Below are positions 59,291 to 64,000 of a DNA stretch of 64,000 nt, piece by piece. The position numbers were made by a program, and so were the translations under genes. The notes under the pieces were generated by a model that did no database searches, was not told the DNA's origin, and saw nothing but the letters and a program-made list of their open reading frames with translations. Positions within the stretch are counted from its first letter, which is position 1. The number at the start of each line of letters is the position of its first letter. The stretch is taken from contig CAKZON010000107.1 in NCBI GenBank assembly GCA_937136425.1, positions 1-64,000 on the forward strand, written 5' to 3'. The stretch comes from an uncultured Crocinitomix sp. (GTDB lineage Bacteria; Bacteroidota; Bacteroidia; Flavobacteriales_D; Crocinitomicaceae).

Positions 59291-60262
59291 CTAGTCAACC
59301 TCAATCAATTGAGACAAAACAACTTTAAGGTCTTTATCTGCTGCTGAAATTTGCTGTGGCACTATACTCGCTTCTGACATTCCTGGAGTAGTATTTACTT
59401 CAATTAGAAAAGGAATTCTTTCCTCGGTTACCATAAAATCGATTCGTGCAATCCCCTTTAAGCCTAACCTACGATAAATTGATTTAGATGTGTTTTGAAT
59501 TAAGGTTTTCAATTCGTCATCAATATCTGCAGGGGTAACCTCATCAGACTTACCATCATACTTGGCCTCGTAATCAAAAAAAGCATTATCAGTAATAATT
59601 TCTGTAAGAGGCAATGGCACGATTTCAGTTCCGTTGTAATATAACCCACAAGTTATTTCTCTGCCTGCTATAAAGCCTTCCACTACCACTTCTTCATCTT
59701 CTTCAAATGCCTTAGCAATTGCATTAGGCATTTCCATTAAAGTATTCACCTTTGAAATGCCAAAACTAGAGCCTGCTCCATTCGGCTTCACAAAACATGG
59801 AAAACCAATTTCATCAGCAATCTCAATTGTATTTGGAGATTCTCCTTTACGAATTAATATAGCTTTAGCTGTTGCAATTCCAAAAGCGCGTAAAAAACTA
59901 TTGCAAGCCCACTTATTAAAGGTTAATGCTGATCCAAATGGACCAGAATTAATGTATTTCAATCCAATCATATCAAAATACGATTGTAATTTACCATCCT
60001 CACCAGGAGTGCCATGAATTGTAATAAAAGCAATATCAAAAGATGACTCTACTCCGTCCGTTAAAAAAGTAAACTTATTTTTATCGACAGGAGAAACTCC
60101 ACCACCTTTTGTATTAACATGCCAACTTTCTTTTGTTATCTCAACCATAAACGGCTCATACAAAACACGATCGATATGTTCAAAGATGACACGTGCACTT
60201 TTTTCTGAAATTTTATATTCTGAAGAATAACCTCCGTATATTACTGCGACTTTTTTTTTCAT
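59291..60262 (-). CDS. ddl: D-alanine-D-alanine ligase
   Basis: A 323-residue cytosolic ATP-grasp ligase for peptidoglycan precursor synthesis. Landmarks: the N-terminal VIYGGYSSEYKISEKSA, HGTPGEDGKLQSYFD near 95, KPNGAGSSFGISKV near 168, the Mg-binding end RIDFMVTEERIPFLIEVNTTPGMSEASIVP (in pieces near 285). Length is normal. Its stop lies 48 nt upstream of the esterase ATG. It is separated by 115 nt from the upstream LEA14-like/dipeptidase operon in the same orientation. Confidence 0.95.
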   Translation of the reverse strand: MKKKVAVIYGGYSSEYKISEKSARVIFEHIDRVLYEPFMVEITKESWHVNTKGGGVSPVDKNKFTFLTDGVESSFDIAFITIHGTPGEDGKLQSYFDMIGLKYINSGPFGSALTFNKWACNSFLRAFGIATAKAILIRKGESPNTIEIADEIGFPCFVKPNGAGSSFGISKVNTLMEMPNAIAKAFEEDEEVVVEGFIAGREITCGLYYNGTEIVPLPLTEIITDNAFFDYEAKYDGKSDEVTPADIDDELKTLIQNTSKSIYRRLGLKGIARIDFMVTEERIPFLIEVNTTPGMSEASIVPQQISAADKDLKVVLSQLIEVD

Positions 60263-60377
60263 CAGGCAATTATTACAATATCACTTTATTAATAGAGATA
60301 ATTAACTCTACAAAATAAAATTACGCAATAATTTTATTTGCTTAAAAGCAGCAAAGGAAAGATATTAACACGGTTTA

Positions 60378-60851
60378 TTAGAAAAGCGACAAGAACTCCT
60401 CAAAGTTCATGGTATAGGTATAATCCATAGGCCATTTTTTAGTAAAAAATGCAATTCCGGCTTTTAACTTTCCTTTTAAGTTAAAATCAACGCCATTACC
60501 AGTTATTAAAAACCAAATGGATGAAAAACCACTCTTTACAAACTTAGAACCATCACCAATTAATACAAATGGGTAACCTGCCTTAGATTTACGTTTTATT
60601 TTAATTGGTTTTTCAATTTGAACCCAACCACAATCCACTTCAGCAACTGTTAACTTTAACGAACTCGGTTTAATCACAATGCCATACCAATTTGGATTTT
60701 TTATGACATAATCAAATCCCACATGAATATTTCCATTCACCCGCTCAATTGAAAAATTCTCCATAGACAAAAACTCTAAATCTTTATAGAAAAAACCAGC
60801 ATTAGCAGTTAATCCAAAACAAAGGGAGCATAGGAGAATAATATTTTTCAT
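60378..60851 (-). CDS. Exported LEA14-like domain protein
   Basis: A 157-residue exported protein: signal peptide MKNIILLCSLCFGLTANA, then one beta-sandwich domain with the strand pattern of LEA type 2/WHy domains (NFSIERVNGNIHVGFDYVIKNPNWYG in pieces, with the NPN-type signature, then VEKPIKIKRKSKAGYPF). Such domains bind small hydrophobic ligands or act in stress. It overlaps the dipeptidase gene by one nt, so the pair is translationally coupled. No further function can be read. Confidence 0.68.
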   Translation of the reverse strand: MKNIILLCSLCFGLTANAGFFYKDLEFLSMENFSIERVNGNIHVGFDYVIKNPNWYGIVIKPSSLKLTVAEVDCGWVQIEKPIKIKRKSKAGYPFVLIGDGSKFVKSGFSSIWFLITGNGVDFNLKGKLKAGIAFFTKKWPMDYTYTMNFEEFLSLF

Positions 60852-62233
60852 TACTTTTTAATTGCTGCGTAGTGTTTATAAAAAAGAGGAATAGTTTCAA
60901 TTCCTTTATAGAAATTGTATAGTCCATAATGCTCATTAGGAGAATGAATAGCATCAGAATCTAATCCAAATCCTAATAAAATTGTTTTCAAACCTAACAC
61001 TTTTTCAAACATAGAAATAATTGGAATTGAACCACCACTTCTTACGGGAATAGGTTTTTTACCAAAACTTTCCTCCATTGCTAAACTTGCAGCTTTATAC
61101 TCTAAAGAGTCAACAGGAGTTAACGCAGGTTCTCCACCATGATGAGGAGTAACAGTTACCTTTACACTATCAGGCGCAATACTTTCAAAATGCTTTTGAA
61201 ACAATGCCGTAATTTTTTCTGGATCTTGATTAGGAACTAGGCGCATTGATATTTTCGCATTTGCTTTAGACGGTAATACCGTTTTTGCACCTTCCCCAAT
61301 ATATCCTCCCCAAATTCCATTCACATCTAAAGTTGGACGAATGGTAGCACGTTCTAAAGTAGAAAATCCTTTTTCGCCATCAGTTTCTGCAATATCTAGC
61401 GCTTTGCAATATGCTTCTTCAGAAAATGGAGCCTTTGCCATTTCAGCACGTTCTTCACTTGAACATTCTAAAACATCATCATAAAATCCAGGAATAGTGA
61501 TATGCTTATTCTCATCTTGCAATGAAGCAATCATATCAGCCAATATATTAATTGGATTGGCTACAGCCCCACCATATAATCCAGAATGTAAATCTCTATT
61601 TGGTCCTACAACTTCAACCTCAACATAACTCAACCCTCTTAATCCTGAAGTAATTGAAGGAACATCATTTGCAATCATTCCAGTATCAGACACCAAAATA
61701 ACGTCAGCTGTTAACATTTCTTTATATTCAGAAATAAATGTTTCTAAATTCTCAGAACCTACTTCTTCTTCCCCTTCAATAATAAACTTAGCATTACAAG
61801 TTAAAGAATCAGTTTTAAGCATAGCTTCAAAGGCCTTTAAATGCATGTACATTTGACCTTTATCGTCGCAAGCTCCACGTGCAAAAATTGCACCTTCTGG
61901 ATGAATCTCTGTTTTTTTAATTACAGGTTCAAATGGTCCAGAATGCCATAACTCAATCGGATCAGCTGGCTGAACATCATAATGACCATATACTAAGACT
62001 GTAGGCAAGCTAGCGTCAATAATCTTCTCTGCATAAACAACTGGATGTCCTTTAGTTTCTATAATATCAACACGGTCTACACCTAACTCAGAAAAGCGTT
62101 TTTTTAAAAACTCAGCTGTAGCTTTTACGTCATCATTAAACTTTGGATCTGCACTTACCGAAGGTATCTTTAACAATTCCACCAACTCGCTTAAAAAGCG
62201 CTCTTTATTTTCTTGTATGTATTGATTTACCAT
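60851..62233 (-). CDS. M20-family dipeptidase
   Basis: A 460-residue zinc peptidase of the M20/ArgE/DapE group, related to carnosinase-type dipeptidases. The first metal motif is VLVYGHYDVQPAD near 80 and the bridging Asp is in RGACDDKGQMY near 118. The catalytic Glu pair is in EGEEEVGSENL near 152, then SDTGM near 182 and the last His near EHYGLYNF. The dimerisation lid lies between about 210 and 375. No signal peptide, so cytosolic. It heads an operon with the LEA14-like gene. A -7 element precedes it. Confidence 0.92.
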   Translation of the reverse strand: MVNQYIQENKERFLSELVELLKIPSVSADPKFNDDVKATAEFLKKRFSELGVDRVDIIETKGHPVVYAEKIIDASLPTVLVYGHYDVQPADPIELWHSGPFEPVIKKTEIHPEGAIFARGACDDKGQMYMHLKAFEAMLKTDSLTCNAKFIIEGEEEVGSENLETFISEYKEMLTADVILVSDTGMIANDVPSITSGLRGLSYVEVEVVGPNRDLHSGLYGGAVANPINILADMIASLQDENKHITIPGFYDDVLECSSEERAEMAKAPFSEEAYCKALDIAETDGEKGFSTLERATIRPTLDVNGIWGGYIGEGAKTVLPSKANAKISMRLVPNQDPEKITALFQKHFESIAPDSVKVTVTPHHGGEPALTPVDSLEYKAASLAMEESFGKKPIPVRSGGSIPIISMFEKVLGLKTILLGFGLDSDAIHSPNEHYGLYNFYKGIETIPLFYKHYAAIKK

Positions 62234-62255
62234 GTATGATTAATAGATTGGATTG

Positions 62256-62263
62256 CAAAGTTA
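62256..62263 (-). promoter_or_regulatory. -7 element of the M20 dipeptidase operon
   Basis: TAACTTTG on the minus strand, perfect TAnnTTTG, 22 nt upstream of the ATG at 62233; the -33 region has only TTA at the expected distance. Confidence 0.55.
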
Positions 62264-62370
62264 GCAATAGTTTGTGAGAGATTAATAATTGAGATCACAA
62301 AAAAAAATGCAACTTTGTGCAACGATTTTCCCCAAACATAAGTCTATTAGATATAATAATTCTTAAAAGT

Positions 62371-64000
62371 ATGAATAAATTGAAAGTTGGTTTTTGGATG
62401 TTAACGCTATTTTTCTCTACAATAGCAAGCGCACAAATCACAGTTACAAACACACAAACTCCTGAAGAACTAGTTAATGATGTCCTTGTTGGTGCAGGTG
62501 TAGTTATCTCGAATGTTGAATTTAACCACTCGGTACCATTAGCAGGGGCTGTTCAAGCTCAAGCAGGATATTTTGACGCAACAGGAACAACTTTCCCGAT
62601 TACGGAAGGAGTTATCTTAGCAACAGGAAATGTGAGTTTAGCTGAAGGACCTAATGATTCTGGTTCTGCAACCGATAATGATGGTGTAGCAGTTGATCCT
62701 GACGATTCTGATTTGGATGCAATTGGAACAACAACCATTAATAACGAAGCTATTTTGGAATTTGATTTTGTCCCTTCTGGAGATTCAATTGTATTTTCAT
62801 ACGTGTTTGCTTCAGAAGAGTATCACGAATATTCAACCTCTTCTTTTAATGATGTTTTTGGATTCTTTATTAGTGGCCCTGGTTTTGCAGGACCTTATGA
62901 ATTTGGAGGAGAAAATTTAGCAATTATTCCTGGTACGGCTTTACCCGTTACTATGAACAACTTAAATAACGGACCATCAAATACAGGACCTTGTATGAAC
63001 TGTGAGTTCTTAGTTGACAACACAGGTGGGGGAGACATCCAATATGATGCACATACTGTTGTAATGTATGCACGTGCTGAGGTAATTTGCGGTGAAACTT
63101 ATCATATTAAAATGGCGATTGGTGATGCAGGAGATATGTCATTAGATTCTGGCGTATTCTTAGAAGCTAGTTCATTTTCATCTAATGGAATCTCAGTAGA
63201 GATTGCATCAGTTTTAGGAGAAGATGCTTTGATTGAAGGGTGTGATACTGCAGAAGTTTGCTTTATTCGTCCAGAAGATGCAGATACTGTTGACTTATGG
63301 GTTGACTTTGAAATTTCTGGTACAGCTATTAATGGAACAGATTATGAATTATTAGATGAAACAGTTTTCTTTCCTGAAGGAGAAGATACTGTAAAAATGT
63401 ACATCATTCCTGGTGATGATGGATTGACTGAAGGAAGTGAAGATGTAACAATTACTGTTGAAATCATTAACGAATGTGGAGATACGATTGAAACCGTAGC
63501 AACGATAGAAATTATAGACCCTTATGAAATAGAAATAACCACAGAGGACATAACCATTGAATGTGCGGAGGACTCCTTATTGCTCACCTTTGAAACAGAC
63601 GGTGTACCAGAACTTGACATTATATGGAGTTCCGGCGGAACAGAAATGGAAGAGTGGGTACCTGGTGATATTATTGGAACAACAACATATACAGTTAACA
63701 TAACAGATGTCTGTGGCGAAACCGCCTCCGGCACGATAGACGTCACCTTGGACCCTGCCTCAGATATGTATTTAACATTTAATGAAGATTTATTTATTAT
63801 TTGTCCTGATCAAGAAATTGATATTGATGCAACTGTACACGATCCATATGACGTAGATGAAATAACTTACGAGTGGGATCCAACTGGAGAAACAGTTGAA
63901 GACATTACTACTGAACCAGCTGCTGAAGGGTGGTATTACCTTTCAGTATATGATGGATGTTTTACAGTAACCGATTCTGTGAAAATTGAATTTGGTGAAG
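62371..64000 (+). CDS. Secreted choice-of-anchor-L protein (runs off the window)
   Basis: The first 543 residues of a large exported protein; the frame is open to the window end. Signal peptide MNKLKVGFWMLTLFFSTIASAQ. Residues about 40-270 are a choice-of-anchor-L domain: PEELVNDVLVGAGVVISNVE, FPITEGVILATGNV, SDLDAIGTTTINNEAILEF in pieces, FSYVFASEEYHEY, NDVFGFFISGPG. About 280-385 is a Calx-beta-like domain. Ig-like strands with Cys follow (IEITTEDITIECAEDSLLL). In Flavobacteriales such proteins usually continue with PKD or SprB repeats and end in a T9SS sorting domain, which here would lie past 64000. Confidence 0.9.
   Translation, partial: MNKLKVGFWMLTLFFSTIASAQITVTNTQTPEELVNDVLVGAGVVISNVEFNHSVPLAGAVQAQAGYFDATGTTFPITEGVILATGNVSLAEGPNDSGSATDNDGVAVDPDDSDLDAIGTTTINNEAILEFDFVPSGDSIVFSYVFASEEYHEYSTSSFNDVFGFFISGPGFAGPYEFGGENLAIIPGTALPVTMNNLNNGPSNTGPCMNCEFLVDNTGGGDIQYDAHTVVMYARAEVICGETYHIKMAIGDAGDMSLDSGVFLEASSFSSNGISVEIASVLGEDALIEGCDTAEVCFIRPEDADTVDLWVDFEISGTAINGTDYELLDETVFFPEGEDTVKMYIIPGDDGLTEGSEDVTITVEIINECGDTIETVATIEIIDPYEIEITTEDITIECAEDSLLLTFETDGVPELDIIWSSGGTEMEEWVPGDIIGTTTYTVNITDVCGETASGTIDVTLDPASDMYLTFNEDLFIICPDQEIDIDATVHDPYDVDEITYEWDPTGETVEDITTEPAAEGWYYLSVYDGCFTVTDSVKIEFGE

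Overview
The window comes from a low-GC member of the Bacteroidota, very likely order Flavobacteriales (a Crocinitomicaceae- or Cryomorphaceae-like marine lineage is my inference). The evidence is gldB and gldC, many large exported proteins ending in type IX secretion (T9SS) sorting domains of both type A and type B, SprB-type repeats, a choice-of-anchor-L protein, and promoters that match the Bacteroidota consensus (TTG, about 19 nt, TAnnTTTG) instead of -35/-10 boxes.

Layout. (1) 1-5 kb is mostly core: the 5' part of serS, rplU-rpmA (L27 with an unusual C-terminal extension), a DMT exporter, a deoxynucleoside kinase and the GTPase EngB. (2) 5-23 kb is an accessory region made of small single genes, many of unknown function: lipoproteins, two ECF sigma factor / four-TM protein modules, an AraC regulator with a VOC lipoprotein, an HxlR regulator facing an alpha/beta-hydrolase and nitroreductase pair, a degenerate thioredoxin-reductase-like flavoprotein, a MORN-repeat lipoprotein, and a pair of proteins sharing an acidic beta-sandwich-like module. 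A repeat family (three long copies and one partial copy, ending in a hairpin with a compensatory base change) and a second short leader motif recur between these genes. They suggest gene-by-gene, cassette-like assembly. (3) 23-26 kb returns to the core: gldC-gldB, an outer-membrane barrel and nadE.

(4) 26-41 kb is dominated by secreted T9SS cargo: two paralogous metzincin proteases carrying different sorting domains, a PKD adhesin-like protein, a tandem-repeat protein and a TPR-HTH membrane regulator. (5) 41-47 kb holds a [2Fe-2S] ferredoxin, a two-gene membrane/TPR unit, a thioredoxin-reductase-like ferredoxin-NADP reductase, a NifU-type scaffold domain and the Mrp ATPase, so it has an iron-sulfur/redox flavour. 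(6) 47-54 kb is one 2147-residue mosaic secreted protein. (7) 54-62 kb is metabolic: an enoyl-CoA hydratase with PaaZ (phenylacetate degradation), a T9SS-exported esterase, ddl and an M20 dipeptidase. The window ends inside a choice-of-anchor-L secreted protein.

In several places a perfect TAnnTTTG element lies on top of, or just downstream of, the longest possible start codon. I used it to move starts downstream (engB, VOC lipoprotein, ferredoxin, mrp). No tRNA, rRNA, CRISPR array, transposase or integrase was recognised. All family calls come from reading motifs, not from database searches.
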